DNA of 64,000 nt from Pochonia chlamydosporia 170 (Eukaryota > Ascomycota > Sordariomycetes > Hypocreales > Clavicipitaceae). The stretch is from the NCBI RefSeq assembly GCF_001653235.2, contig NC_035796.1:2108001-2172000 (forward strand). The letters are read 5' to 3'. Made by a program: the position numbers and the translations under genes. Of the stretch, positions 44,711 to 56,787 are shown in pieces. Numbering within the stretch: the first letter of the stretch is position 1; each line of letters begins with the position of its first letter. Under the pieces are notes generated by a model, which saw only the letters and a list, made by a program, of their open reading frames with translations, did no database searches and was not told the origin of the DNA.

Positions 44711-45220
44711 GCATTCATTGCCGCTGCCGAATCTTCTGCGAGCCACCTGTTTGCTCGAATAGCTTGTAGAAATGTTTGCCTGCTGGTCCCATGATGTTGG
44801 AGGAAACTGCAACAGCCTATGATCATGCATCAGGCACCACCGGTTCTTTGTTGCTACCAGGGACGAAATGCTCTCGATTAGCAATGAAGACAAGTGAAGT
44901 TAGAATCGCTCGAGGGTTTTGTCCGTACAACATTTACACCTGAAGTCAGTTCGTTCGTCGCCACAGTGAACAGCTGTCCAACTTATACCTGGCAGGTGCC
45001 ACCAGCTGTCAGCTGCCTTTCCCATGACTCCAGTGATTCAGGAAGGTTCACGTCAAAATGGCAAATATAACATCAGGTCCATCTCTATCTTCAACCTTGC
45101 AGCTTTTGTTTGCCAGAGACCTCTCTTATCATCATTTATCTGCCATGCCATGCTCATAAGTTCACATCAACAACTCTTACCACAGATACTACACATCCGG
45201 CCCTCATCTCACTAACCACC
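44711..45220. other. spacer upstream of hypothetical gene
   Basis: 3' flank of the zinc-cluster gene and the leader of the next gene. No gene or clear element. Confidence 0.45.
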
Positions 45221-46000
45221 ATGGTGGAAAACTTAGAGACTCTTTTAGACAACGTAAAGTCTCGCTTAGAAAAGCAGGGCATCAAGAAAATCGACAAACC
45301 GACGTTAGAGCAAGTCCGAGATGCATTTCGCCGGACTGACGAAAGAGAGCTCAACGAGCGGTGGGAGTCATATATCAACCTACAACTCGCCCTGTGCACT
45401 TTAGAGATGTACACTCCTCCAAATCTCGACATCATTGGTTCTGCGGACATTCGCGTCTATCACAGCAATCGCATACCGTGCAACTGTGATCACGACTTCA
45501 CCATTGAGAGACTGTCCGCGCCGTTCTCCCTGACCGACGCAGGCAATTTTGCAGGCTACGACGCAGAAACACATTGCTATGCATTCAGAGGACAAAGACG
45601 ACTGTTTCGCGAGTTTTTGTCGCTGGTCGAGCCCTTGTTCAAAAAGAAGGCCTTTAAATCTGCAATTGTGAGATCAGTCGGTGTGAGAGTTCCGATGGCT
45701 AATTTCGCCACTGGATGGGACTTTGATGAGTTTGCCTCGCATGTTGAGGCAATGGAATGTATGCTATTTCTCAAAAAACCCTTGAAGGATCCGCTCAAGT
45801 TTAAGGAAGCGGCCGCCTATCATGGCCTGGCAAGAAAAGACGCGGCCGATTGTGTTGCTTTGGAATTGTTTGGTGAGGAGGTAGATTCCCGAAATGACGC
45901 GACGAATAGTATCGTCGAAGGAAAAACGGACACGTCGAATACGAACCTCGAACCATGTCGATATTCTCTCAGAAGGCGTAAGTTGTCCGCTCATCACTGA
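45221..46000 (+). CDS. hypothetical protein, 259 aa
   Basis: A single-exon frame starting at ACCACCATGG, an ideal start context. The N-terminus is helical and charged (LEKQGIKKIDKPTLEQVRD). The middle has two closely spaced cysteines in NRIPCNCDHDFTIERL and a Trp in TGWDFDEFASHVEAMEC. The C-terminus is polar and ends in a basic SLRRRKLSAHH. No signal peptide and no membrane helix. I do not recognise a family. Codon use and start context suggest a real gene rather than a chance frame. An intron near the 3' end cannot be excluded, because a GTAAGT lies just before the stop. Confidence 0.65.
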   Translation: MVENLETLLDNVKSRLEKQGIKKIDKPTLEQVRDAFRRTDERELNERWESYINLQLALCTLEMYTPPNLDIIGSADIRVYHSNRIPCNCDHDFTIERLSAPFSLTDAGNFAGYDAETHCYAFRGQRRLFREFLSLVEPLFKKKAFKSAIVRSVGVRVPMANFATGWDFDEFASHVEAMECMLFLKKPLKDPLKFKEAAAYHGLARKDAADCVALELFGEEVDSRNDATNSIVEGKTDTSNTNLEPCRYSLRRRKLSAHH

Positions 46001-46187
46001 ACCTTCTTCGACATTCGATTTTAGTCGATGACTTTAGAAGTCACGCAATAGGGGTTTCTCTTCATTCGGCGCAACCCAGACTCTAGCTGTTTGACGAACG
46101 CTGCAAGGCTCATGTATTACTATCCATTATGTATGCAGAACTTTAATAACGAGAACCAACTCTATACCCAATGCATATCAGCCAAAT

Positions 46188-46645
46188 TTACAGCCCACAG
46201 TCCTTGGGGGTCAATGGTGAGACTTTAGCATCAACATGACCAAGCTCTTGAGCCCGTCCATTCGTAAGTGCATTCATAGCAGTCAGCCCAATGACGAAAC
46301 CCTCACCCGCATGATCAATAGCCAGAATCTTGACGCTATGTCCCTCGTAATCCAATCTCCAGCAACTGCCGCAGTTTGGCGAGCCCCAGCCCGAAATGGC
46401 TGCCGCGCCACCAATGTTCGGGAAGTTGGGCAGTTTACCCTGAGTCTTGTACTTGGGCAAAAGTCCGTATTTGCCGTCAGAGCAGGACACATCTGCCATG
46501 GACCGATCTGCCAGGTCGTAACCGCTATCCCACTTCACTGTTCCCAGTTAGCATTTGAAGTCCAAACAAAACCGTCAGCCGTACCTGTGTCCGCCGAAGC
46601 AGTATAAGCCACGATGGCGGCGCAAAGCACACTAGAGAACTGCAT
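46188..46645 (-). CDS. cerato-platanin family secreted protein
   Basis: Small secreted protein of the fungal cell wall and medium; relatives bind chitin and act as elicitors of plant defence. Two exons on the minus strand, 46585-46645 and 46188-46537, GT-AG, 136 aa. Residues 1-18 form a signal peptide ending near YTASA. The mature part has four conserved cysteines (39, 76, 79 and 134), with the family blocks VKWDSGYDLADRSM, VSCSDGKYGL and GSPNCGSCWRLDYEG, and a C-terminal KDCGL. Length is typical. A TATAAAAG lies 84 nt upstream of the start. Confidence 0.95.
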
Positions 46646-47940
46646 TTTGAAGTCTTGAATGGTAGTTGTGAGGATGAGTATAGAGAAGTCAAGTGCATGA
46701 AGAATCACCAAAGCGACGCCACAACCACCTTTTATACAAAATCCCCCAACCAAGACAACAAAACTCCAAAAAACAACAATCACGAGCTCCCGACCCCATC
46801 ATTACGCTATCATGCGTTAAAAATGACCTGTTCCCTCCCCACGCATAACCAATATAGAAAACCCGACCCATAGCAAACCTCCCCATCCCCCAGAAGAGGC
46901 GCAAGTCGCGAACATCCACGGGCCGATCTCAGGCCAACATCGTATTCTTTCCAGCGTTCGGTCCGAGCCCATCATCAACAGCCAGCCAAACACTCAAGTG
47001 GAGTGGGCAGCAGGACCAATTGGCAGAAAACGGCTGTGCATTCTAAGACTACATGTCCCGTTGCACAACATGAGTGGTGTCTTGTGTTTTTTTAGCGGAG
47101 AAACAAACGGACATGAAAAGGCTCCGATGCAGCTCGGCAAGCGGCATAATCCTTCGTATTTTTATTTTTTTTTACTGCCGGTATCCCTGTAGCTTTTCCC
47201 TGCCGTGTGCTCACGTTTCGCTTGGGCCACGCGGGCTGTGAATGGGGGCGTGTTGTGCCGCATGAGACAGGGATCGACATGGAAGTTCGTGTAAATGGCG
47301 CCGTCTATTCTGTAGGCAACACCAATTTGTCACGGGGTTGGTTACCTTGGGTAGCATAGTCATGCATGCCCAAGTATCCATATCGCCGGATTTTGTAGTT
47401 TGCAGTACGCACAAACTTCGTGTCTATATATGGATATCTGCCCGCTCGAGCCGCTTGGTAACCATGGCGATGCGACTTTCATGCAGCGAGACGGTCCCCA
47501 GTTTCTGGGCAGTCTAGTACCGAACAGGGATTATGTGAAAACACAAGACCGAATGAATTACAAGAGGAGCAATAGCAATATACACTTACAGAAAATATCT
47601 GACGATATTAAAGTCGGACCGTCCAGTAAAGACCAGCATCCACGGTGTAAAGTTTGCTTGGCGAGGAAACCCAATCGCAGAGAGACACATCGCTGTACTA
47701 CTGCAGTGCGGCCATGAAGCTTTCGACCACGCCAAGGATAGGACGCCAGGAAACTGCAAAAGGAGAAGATGATGTAACTTGAATGTTGCCTATTTACTTA
47801 ACCTCAGACTGCTACCCGTTGGAGTCGCAGATCGCCCAAGATGATTCCAAAGTACCTAGCTATATTCGAGGCTAGACTTTCTCATATAGTATGTGGAAAC
47901 TTTAAAACAAAATGCCCCAGAAATTCTCTTAACCACGAGC
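46646..47940. other. promoter of cerato-platanin gene and 1.2 kb spacer
   Basis: Contains the cerato-platanin promoter on the left and the 3' flank of the 624-aa protein on the right. No gene supported on either strand. Confidence 0.45.
46729..46736 (-). promoter_or_regulatory. TATA box (TATAAAAG)
   Basis: Perfect TATAAAAG on the minus strand, 84 nt upstream of the cerato-platanin start codon. Confidence 0.6.
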
Positions 47941-49990
47941 CTATCGTGATGTTGCCAAACCTCCAGGAGACAAAGATGACTGAGGTGATGCATCAGCCAT
48001 TAGTTTTGTCATAGGCTTTGCCTCGACATTGCTCAACTTTCCCGCTGACTCTGGCGGAGTCGCAACTTGATATGGCTTTCCGCTTAGCCAGTCCTTGTGT
48101 TTCGAAATATCTGCCATGGCATCTTCTGTAGAACAGCCACGGATCGTAGAAGTTCGACGTGGTGTGATGAGGTTGGCATCAACAGCCGCCTGGGGAATCG
48201 CCCTGCTGGCTGCAACGCTCTCAATCTCTGCAGTAGTATACACGATGCGTGGTGTGTCCGGCTTGTTCGTTGCCCGAGCATCCTGAGAGCTAGCTATCTT
48301 GACGAGTTCCGGTGCAGTATAAGTAATGCGATCTGAATGAGGCTTATTGTCATATTCCTGAAGAGAGTTACTAGCCGGCAGTACCCGTTTTCGAGACTCC
48401 GCCTTGCGCTTGAGACGCACGAGAATGCGGAGGAGGTTGAGTAGGTCTGCTTTCATATCATCTGTCTCACATTGGAGAAAGCCTCTGTCTAGCCAATCTT
48501 CAATTGTGGTATCCTCGATGTCGGCGACTGTGTCATCCGACACGAGTATCCCGGCCTTGGCTGCCTCGGGAAGAATTTGGTCAATGAGCTTAACTAGCTT
48601 CTCAGCTGCGTCTTCAATGATAAGTTCCCTTTCCCCTGGTGCATTTTGGGGAGGAGAATCAATGTCCACAAGTTTCGTAGTACCGGCAGCTGCCGCAGGG
48701 CTGGTCTGCTTGGCAGGTGTTTCAACGGTAGAGGGAGAATTGTCGGTTGCAGACCTATTCAGAGCTGGAGCTGGAGAGGTGCCTGACGCCCTTGATTCTT
48801 GCGTCGTTTGAGCTGACGCTATATCAACCTTGTTCTGGCTTTCCTCTGGAACGGCATCGCGGGCCGCAGCCTGTTGAAGACTTTCGAGATAAACCTTAAA
48901 TTTGTGAGCGTCGGAAGTATTGGCAAATTGCAGGATATACGCAAAGCCATTTGCCGTCGACTTTGAGCAAACCCGACAGCAGTCATCTTTTCTGTCGGGC
49001 GCCGTTAGGTCCAGGACGTTATGAACTTTGTCCCCTTTTTCTGGAGCAGAAAGGCAGAGGTATCCATTCTCTGTATCGTTTCTGAGCTTGACCGCATATG
49101 TGACTGCAAAGAGGACGGATCGGTTCTGGGGATTCAGCAGCTTGCAAATGCCTTGTAGAACCACAACATCTTCCGCCTGCTTTGGTTTGGACCGGATAGC
49201 AAGATTCACCGTAGCGTGCTGTGATGCAGCTGATGAACCGCCAGAAGACTGAGCTCCATTGTTTGGTTTGATGGAAGTCGCAGAGATCATTGAAGTATTG
49301 TGTTCTGACAAGGGTTTCTGCAAACTGTTAACACTGCCACCTAACTGTGAACGCTGGCTCGTGTTGCTGGTACTTGGCGTTATCGCGCTCTGCTTGGACG
49401 ATGTGAAGTTCTTCACTGCTCCACCAGCAGGTATGAGACCGCCAAGGCTAGAGATGGGTATATTATTGGGATCATTCCTCTTGGCTCGTTTATGTCCTCG
49501 AGATTCTTGCCGAATGCATGGCGGTGCACTGCGTTTCTACCGTTAGTTATGGACAAGCACGATGTTGGCCTTTTGTATCTTACGAATCCCGTTGATGGAG
49601 GTTGATAAAATCTTGGGTAATCTTTTTGGCCCAGGGCCGACTATCCTGAACGCTGAGACCTCTCATCTGTTCCGATTCCTCATCTTCAATGTGGACTGCA
49701 ACTCTGGTTAGGCCCTAAAATGCACAGCTGACGAGACTGAACTTGCCTTGCCATTTTGTTTCCAATCCCTGCTTCAACGCTGGAGCAATATGGCCCGTAC
49801 CATTTCTCTTGCTTGGTGCGAAAGACGGGCCTTTCCGTTCCTTGTTACTCAAGGGAAGTTCATCTTGACGTTGACGTCCCAGATCGGCCTGTTTGAAGGG
49901 GTGAGTATTGGCAGAGCAAAGACGTCTAACAGAATGCAAAAATAATCGCAAGCTTACCATACAGGCCATTTGAACAGCCACCGTATCCAT
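47941..49990 (-). CDS. uncharacterised 624-aa protein with eIF4E-binding-like motif
   Basis: Four exons on the minus strand: 49958-49990, 49747-49888, 49584-49695 and 47941-49528. The second intron uses a GC donor with otherwise perfect consensus (AG|GCAAGT); the others are GT-AG. The phases agree. The protein is largely disordered and rich in Ser, Thr and Ala. The best ordered segment is about residues 165-275, a beta-rich domain (VVVLQGICKLLNPQNRSVLFAV...CRVCSKS). A helical region with LVKLIDQILPEAAKAG and LLNLLRILVRLKRKAESRKR follows. Near residue 490 is ITYTAPELVKIA, which fits YxxxxL-phi. I do not recognise a family, and the role is open; translation control is a guess from the motif. 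Confidence 0.78.
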
Positions 49991-51486
49991 TCTTGCACTC
50001 CGTGATGCAAGTTGCGTTTGTGTGAAGATTCAGCATGAGCTGGATTTGACGAGGTGTTGATAGAAGGCAAAATTCGACTCGATCAGATGGCTAGGAGAGA
50101 AAGGAGTGAAGAAGCGAGAAAGAATTGAAAAGACAGGATATAATGAAAGGCTCTAGGCTCGTGATAATAAACGCAGTAGTGGCAGCTGGCAACTTTCGCC
50201 TGACAGCTGTTGGGCGGTCTGCAGTGTTCTTGCTGTCAGCCGTTCAATGTTTGGTAGGAGCATAGCAATTGACTGCACCAAACATAATCCGTGTCTGTTT
50301 CGAGTGCTTACCAACTTGACAACATCACTTTTACCGAAGTCTGGCCTCATCAACAAAAGGGCCGGAGCAAAGCCTCATGCTGTCCTGAATGGTGTTTTCA
50401 GCAAGACAGTTTGGCGTGGCTTGTACATATTCCATGATTGCCTTCAAACCCTTCTGGAAGACATTGATTGTTGCATGGCCTTTCAATCCAGAATGCTGCA
50501 GCATAACACCGTCATCATACTTCGTCGCTGATCAACTTGGCAGGTATGAGGCAGATGGCTCCTGCCACTTGGCCAATTATGAAAACATGAAATGCTGGAG
50601 CAATGCGCCTTCCACTTCACCGGGAAGACCAAACACCACCTTGAAATCCCGCTCAGATTTTTGAGTCAAAGAAAGTCGATATGCCCAACAGGCACCTCCA
50701 GCTTGGACGTCCCATTCGTGTCACGGAAATCGCCTAGGCCAACGTCCGCATGTGGCTGCCAGCCCGGTTTACACCGAAGAGTCATCGCAAAACACTATTA
50801 GGTGGCTCAATTATGCTTCTTTTTCCTCTTGACACGATCCTGACCGACGGGTCAGATATCCGTCGACATGGGTTAAGAGTAAGGCTGACGATTTGTGGCT
50901 GTAGTGGCACCTGTTGTTGCGTGGAATTAATAATCGCGAAATAGTCCGTCCACGCAACATCCTGGCTGTGACAGTCTTCAGCTGCAACCCAAAAGGGTAT
51001 AGTCGCCCTGGCACTCGCGTCTCTTTTGATGATTAGAAAATGGCGACACAGCCAAATTGCACTCAATCGGTTGTCGCCTGGTGGAGGTCTACGAATAAAC
51101 GTGCATGTGGCTGAATAAACTCCAGGAAAGGTGTCAGTCACGAACAGCGGGGTTGCATAATGCCATGCATCTGAAACTGACAGCTTTGCGAGAAGTCGGC
51201 TGCGTTGAGATTTGGCTGATTACTTCACTCTTGCGCGGCATGTTCGAAAAGTTGAACGGAATACGATGAATGCGCTGCTGGCAGCCTGCTGCCGCCATGA
51301 GAATGACAATGTATAAAAGACGGCGAAGATGCCAGACGATGATGATGGTTTTTGAAGATCAGAACATCAACTCATTCATCAAAGCTTCTACAACAAACTC
51401 CAATTACAACAGACATCATACTCTTTCTTCTCTTGACAGCAAGCAACGCTCAACTTCTACCTAACAGCCTGTCTCCCAGCTTCATA
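49991..51486. other. 1.5 kb divergent promoter region
   Basis: Lies between two divergent genes and contains their promoters, including a TATA box at 51312-51319. Short frames here lack support. Confidence 0.45.
51312..51319 (+). promoter_or_regulatory. TATA box (TATAAAAG)
   Basis: TATAAAAG 168 nt before the NmrA-like start codon, followed by an A/C-rich leader. Confidence 0.5.
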
Positions 51487-52664
51487 ATGTCTCCCAAGAT
51501 CATCACTGTTTACGGTGCCACTGGCAACCAGGGTGGAAGTGTGGTCAACTCCCTTCTCGGAAACAAGTCTGGCAACTTCAAGATTCGAGGTATCACCAGA
51601 AACCCAGACTCTGACAAGGCCAAGGCTCTTGCTGCTCGCGGAGTTGAAATTGTCAAGGCCGATGGCCTGGTAAAAGAGCAGATGGTCGCAGCGTTCAAGG
51701 GAACCTGGGCCGTCTTTCTCAACACCAACTCTCCCGACCCTGTAGGTATAAGCACAAGCAGAATGGTACCCATTTATATGAACACATAAACATGAATTTC
51801 TAACAAATTCAAAAAGATTTTCCATCAACCAGGGGGTATCTCTGAAAGCGACCATGGCAAGGAGGTCGTAGATGCAGCCTTTGAGGCAGGTGCGGAAGTT
51901 TTACTCTATAGTGGCACATCATCTCCCGCCAAGATCACGAACGGAGCCATTGTCAGCGAGGGAATGGATGGTATGTAAAAGCCTTGACCCTCTAGGATGA
52001 GAAGCACATTCTGACCTCCGTACAGAGAAGTATGCCATTGCTGAATACGCCAAGTCCAAGGGCTTTAAGAGTGCCGTCAACGTCGGCACTGGTTGGTACC
52101 TTGAGAACCACTTCAACCCCGAGTTCACTGGCCTCCTTGGAGGTCTCCCCTACACTGAAGATGAGGAGGGCTATCTCACTCTGTCAATGCCCAACTGGGG
52201 CGGAGACAACACCATCCCGTTCATCTCGATTGCAGATGACTATGGCGACATTGTCCACGGTGTTCTTCTTAACCCAGAGGCGTACAACGGGCAATTTGTT
52301 CAGAGTATCAGCCAGCTTGCCACTCCTGTAGAGCTTGCTGCTGCAGTTGAGAAAGGTTCGTAATATCCCGTCATAGCACTTGGTGGTACAGACTAACAAG
52401 ATAATAGCAACTGGCAAGAAGTCCCGCTTCAACGAAATCAAGGACTGGAAAACATTTGAGACGTACGGAGACCCTGAGGTTGAGACCGTCAAGAACCTGT
52501 TTGGCTTTGTCAACTATACTGGCGGCCATTACTTTGGTGTTCCCAGTGACATTACCCTCTCCAGGAAGTTGAAGGCGGACGCTGCGGCAGCCAAGGGCCT
52601 TGGAGCAGAAGACGGCAAGCTTACGACTGTTGACCAGTTCGCCAAGAAGGTTCTATCTGCATGA
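51487..52664 (+). CDS. NmrA-like NAD(P)-binding protein
   Basis: Atypical short-chain dehydrogenase of the NmrA/HSCARG type, a redox sensor or isoflavone-reductase-like protein. Four exons: 51487-51741, 51817-51970, 52026-52355 and 52408-52664, giving 331 aa, GT-AG throughout. The N-terminal Rossmann motif is VYGATGNQGGSV (Gly10, Gly13 and Gly16). RNPDSDKA follows and could contact the nucleotide phosphate. Later blocks are HQPGGISESDHGKEVVDAA, VNVGTGWYLENHF and SIADDYGDIVHGVL, all usual for the family. The YxxxK pair of true dehydrogenases is not evident, so it may sense rather than catalyse. Confidence 0.92.
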
Positions 52665-54494
52665 TGTGAGGAATGAGCATTGGGCATGATGTTGGATGAA
52701 TTGTGCCATGAGATGGTTGAAACCTCGGTCGGAACTGAGCGTGCTTGACTTTATGCTTGGATAATGCCTTGTGATAGTTGGTGGACGCGAACGGACGGAA
52801 TTGGTTCACAAATGGAAGATTGATTGACAGTAATGATATGTGAGATATTGGAAGCCTAGATTGTTTCATTCAAGTTTGAACAATTGCAATTCTCTCGTAC
52901 ATGTATTTTCCTCTGGTCTGAATGGCAGGACCCAGAATGTCCGATCTCTAGCAATGACGAAAAAAGGGGACGAAAAGAAGTTGACAGTCTAGATTGGATT
53001 CGAAAAAATAAGACACATCATCTACCCCGTAACCGCCCCAGGAATCTAGATTGTGTAACCAACGAGAATTTGTGTATTTCCAGAAATGCCGGTATTACGT
53101 GCTGACGCTTTAATTCAACCGCAACCCAGCGACATGCACCAGGAATCATTACTCGCGGCTTGAATGCAACAATCAACCAAGCAAATCGCCCAGCAACCAT
53201 AAAAAACGAAATACCACACCGCACTTACCCAACCGAAATAACCATGGGCGGTGAATCCAAGGGCGGTCCCAAGCGAAATAGCGACAGGGGGCGCACGCCG
53301 ACCACCGACCAGGATGATGAACCCAAGCAGAAAAGCTGGCGCGGCTCCGTTGTCCGCACCGCGATTCCAGATCCCCAACTGTAGGGGACGGGGAGCGGAA
53401 AGACGGAGCCGGCTGGCTCAACGAGTTTAATCAATGTGCTGCTGGCTGTGCGGTAGTTGGGGGTCCAGTTTTTTAAGGTCCTGATGTCTTGGTCTTGATT
53501 AGGAGTTCGGAGTAGGGGGTATGGAGAGACAGAGGTGGCATGGTCAGCGTGTTTGTCGGGCGATTTTTTATTCGTGAATTGGAAGCATTGAGCAATGCTG
53601 ATGAATTGTCTGTGATTGATAGCTGTCGGGATGATTGCTGACTCGGGGCATTTGATGGTATGAGTGATGCTTCGGAGTATTGATGAATGGCGACTGTCAG
53701 AGCTATCAATGCGAAGCTCCACCGACCAGACTCAACATGAACATGACGGTCAAGCACTCAACTACTCCGTGCCTAGGTAGCTATCGCGGCAAGCTCCCCC
53801 GTCCCTGTCCCTGAATTACATGCCATCTGAATCTCGACCACACCAAACCAAACATGTCAAGTCGGTGTGGCCTCGTGACCAACTCCTCGACACTCCCCCT
53901 GCCAGCACTCACTCTCCGAACCACCGCGGCGCATGTCCGTTCAGAACGCCATCACTTTGCCTGGCACATTCAATGTTTGGTACATTCTCACCTCTATCCA
54001 GTGTCGCTGTACTCCCAATAATCTCAAGCTGGTGCCTCTCCTATCTGGCGCTCCCTCCCGCGCGGATTGTCGCCGTCCCACGAACCACGCCTCATCGGTT
54101 CGCACGGCTCCAACATTGACCTCCAGCTTTCCATGCAGCATGCCATGAATCCCACCCTCGATTAACCCCTCTGTCCGAAATAGAGAAACTCGCATATATC
54201 CCATCTCCTCACCACTCGATTTCCCCTCCTCCCATCACCCCCATCAACATAACATTCCAAGTATTCCATTTCCACGTCGTCCAAGACACAGTTTCATCCC
54301 TCTCCAAGCTATCAGTCACCCTGGTCCGGTATCGCACAGACCAGACCATCCCCACTTCCTATCTGCAGGTATTCGCACCCAGCAGCTCAACAAGCTCTCG
54401 TACCTAGTACCTAGGTAGTCATAAATAGCAACACAGCTTCACAACATTGGAACCTGTCCCCTTCCCCAATCACTCTTTCTAGAACACCCTCACC
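52665..54494. other. 1.8 kb intergenic region
   Basis: No firm gene. A 46-codon ATG frame at 53244-53384 has a good start context (ACCATGGG) but no other support. CCTAGGTAG words occur near 53773 and 54410. The right end is the promoter and leader of the next gene. Confidence 0.45.
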
Positions 54495-55197
54495 ATGTCT
54501 CGCGTCACTGCTCCCATGTCCCAAATCTCAAGAGCCCTCAGCGCCTCATCGTCTGGCGCTGCAGCCCGCTCCTCAATCCTCGATGGCTCTGCGCACAGCG
54601 CCGGCGCGGCCCTGATGCCAAAGTATGCAGAACTGTTGCGCAACAGGAGCAGCGAGCACTCTGATGTACGTTCACTCTGCCATAACCCAGCACCTTCGAA
54701 ATCAATTTGAGCACATCTAACATACACAGTCGTCTCGCGGCCTCACCACAACCCACCGACCTACACCTCAGCCCTCACTCGCCAACCGCTCAAAACCACT
54801 GATGCAGACCTTCCACTCCTCATCGTCATCCGCCCAAACATCCACACACATTGACGCCGCTGTCCTGCCGTCAATGAGCGCCCTCGTCGGCGCATCAAAA
54901 GCCGACCTGGGCCCGCGGGTGCCTCTCCTCCCGGACAACTATGGCGCTGCCCATAGCCCCATTGCTTCTGATGCGACTGCCCGTCCTGAGGTGACCATTG
55001 TGGCTGCCAATCCTGACAACGTTGTTCCCGGGGCGCCTATGTCGGGAGTCGAGGGGATCAGCTTGGATGGAATTGAGCTCAAGTTCATGTATGATGAGGG
55101 CGGCCAGCCGCAGAAGGAGGAGGGCGGTATGATTCGCGATATTTGGAAGGGCATGGTGGAGGATGTGTTTGGCGGTGCGCCCAAGAAGGCTATTTGA
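54495..55197 (+). CDS. fungal-specific Ser/Ala-rich protein, 212 aa
   Basis: Two exons, 54495-54665 and 54730-55197, GT-AG, with start context CACCATGT. The N-terminal two thirds are low complexity, rich in Ser, Ala, Thr and Pro, with no signal peptide. The C-terminal 45 residues look structured and probably conserved: VEGISLDGIELKFMYDEGG, then a charged linker and MIRDIWKGMVEDVFGG, ending basic. I do not recognise the family. The ordered, amphipathic C-terminus makes a short binding domain likely. Localisation unknown. Confidence 0.75.
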
Positions 55198-55579
55198 TAT
55201 AGACTGCGGGATGAATTCACGAGGATGGGAGTAGGAACAGGCTCCGGTTTGGCCTTGTGATTTTTTTGCTCTATAAGCGTTGTAATTTGAAACTAGGAGC
55301 TATAGGATGTTCTGATAATTTGGTGCGCTAGCGCAACACAGACGTACAATCACTTTCAATTCTATGCCTGACTGGCAGACACACATGACACTTCAACTTG
55401 GTCTTTAAAATTTTCTTGTGCATACAAACGTGATAACGAGACCCATTTACATCCAAACTGCACTCAGCAGCACACAATTCCCCTAGGTATAATTCACATC
55501 CTGATACACGAGCTAGTTTACTTCATTTTTTTAACGCGACCATACTCTCCTTGCATCCACTTTCCTTCCAAGTTTGACA
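55198..55579. other. convergent spacer
   Basis: 382 bp between two convergent 3' ends. AT-rich, no gene. Confidence 0.5.
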
Positions 55580-56787
55580 CTACCTCTTCTTCATCGAAGG
55601 TCGCGGCTTGCACTCGTCATTCGTCACAGGGTGCAGCATCACCTTGATAGGATAACTCTGCGTGTTCTGCTGGTACCCCTTGCTCCAGTCGTAACTAACG
55701 GCGTAAGCAAAGATGCTACCATTCTTGTTAAACTTCGTCGCTGTAATGCTGCCTCCAACGTTGGGGTATCCCTTAAGACGGTGCTTCGCATCCTTGTCCC
55801 AGAAGTGGAATGTGCCATCCGAACCAGATGTGCTGAAGGTGCCGTGAACGGGGTGGAAGGAAATGTCGTTGACGGCGTGGACATTGACGACGTTGTTGAC
55901 GGCGGTATCACGGTGGCATTTGAAAGAAAAGTTGGAACTGTTTTGAATGTCAGCGGATCGAGATGTTCCTGCTTTGGCAGTGATAAGAAACAATGGAGGG
56001 TGGGCGTACCTTGAGTCCTTGTCCTCCACGTACTGAATAGCGCAACGGCCCTCGACGCTACCAATAGCGAAGCCTGCAGAGTCGGTGAAGCAGCTGACGA
56101 CTCGTGTCTGCCACTTCAACGGGCTCTGGAGCGTCTTGTAGAACTTGGAAGGGTTCCGCAGATCAATTACGTTGATGTATCTGTCTGCGGTTCCTACAAC
56201 ACACAGGTTGTCCCTCACGTCCATGGTGTATACGCGCTCCTGGCACGATACAGTAGCCGCCGCTTGGCCCTGTTGCCTCAAGTCCCAGTATTTGATTGTC
56301 TTGTCCCACGACCCAGATACTATCATGGGTGAACCACTGCTCTCGAAGAATCGACACGCCCGTGCTGGTTGCTCGTGGGTTCCGATGATGATGTCTTGCT
56401 GGGAGGCAAGATCGCAAACTTTGATGTTTTTATCGGCACCGGCTGAGGCTACTTTTGTGCCGTCCTATGCTCGTAAATTCCATTAGCTTGAGACGTGTGG
56501 TGGTGTGGTGATGAGATCCCTACCTTGGAAAAGTCGCAGCTAAACACAGGCTGTGAGTGCTCGTACGCGTGTCGACCTTGACTCTGGCCATTCTGGGCAA
56601 TTTCGTAGATTCGGACCTTGTTGTCCCAGCTGGCTACGGCCAGGAAATCCGGGCCATTGGGAGCTGGTGAAAAGGAAAGGTCGGAGATGGAATCGGTAGG
56701 AGGATCGCTGAGAGCGACGTCCGACTTGAGGTCGCCGACGGTATTGGTCGCTGCGGTGCTCGTCGCCGCTCCAAAGAGTCCAGACAT
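55580..56787 (-). CDS. RAE1: mRNA export factor Rae1/Gle2 (WD40)
   Basis: Nuclear-pore-associated WD40 propeller that binds the Nup98-type GLEBS motif and supports poly(A)+ RNA export. Three exons on the minus strand, 56524-56787, 56010-56464 and 55580-55937, GT-AG, 358 aa, the usual length. The start MSGLFGAATSTAA is typical. Propeller blades include FLAVASWDNKVRIYEI, KVASAGADKNIKVCDL, PMIVSGSWDKTIKYWDLR, and the family-specific FSFKCHRD and VHAVNDISFHPVHGTF. The end is SDWSKGYQQN-like YDWSKGYQQNTQSYPIKV, diagnostic of Rae1. Confidence 0.96.

Noticed and set aside
53244..53384. 46-codon ATG frame with good start context
   Set aside because: Hydrophilic, no homologous motif known to me and no splice or promoter support; could be a real small protein but not shown.
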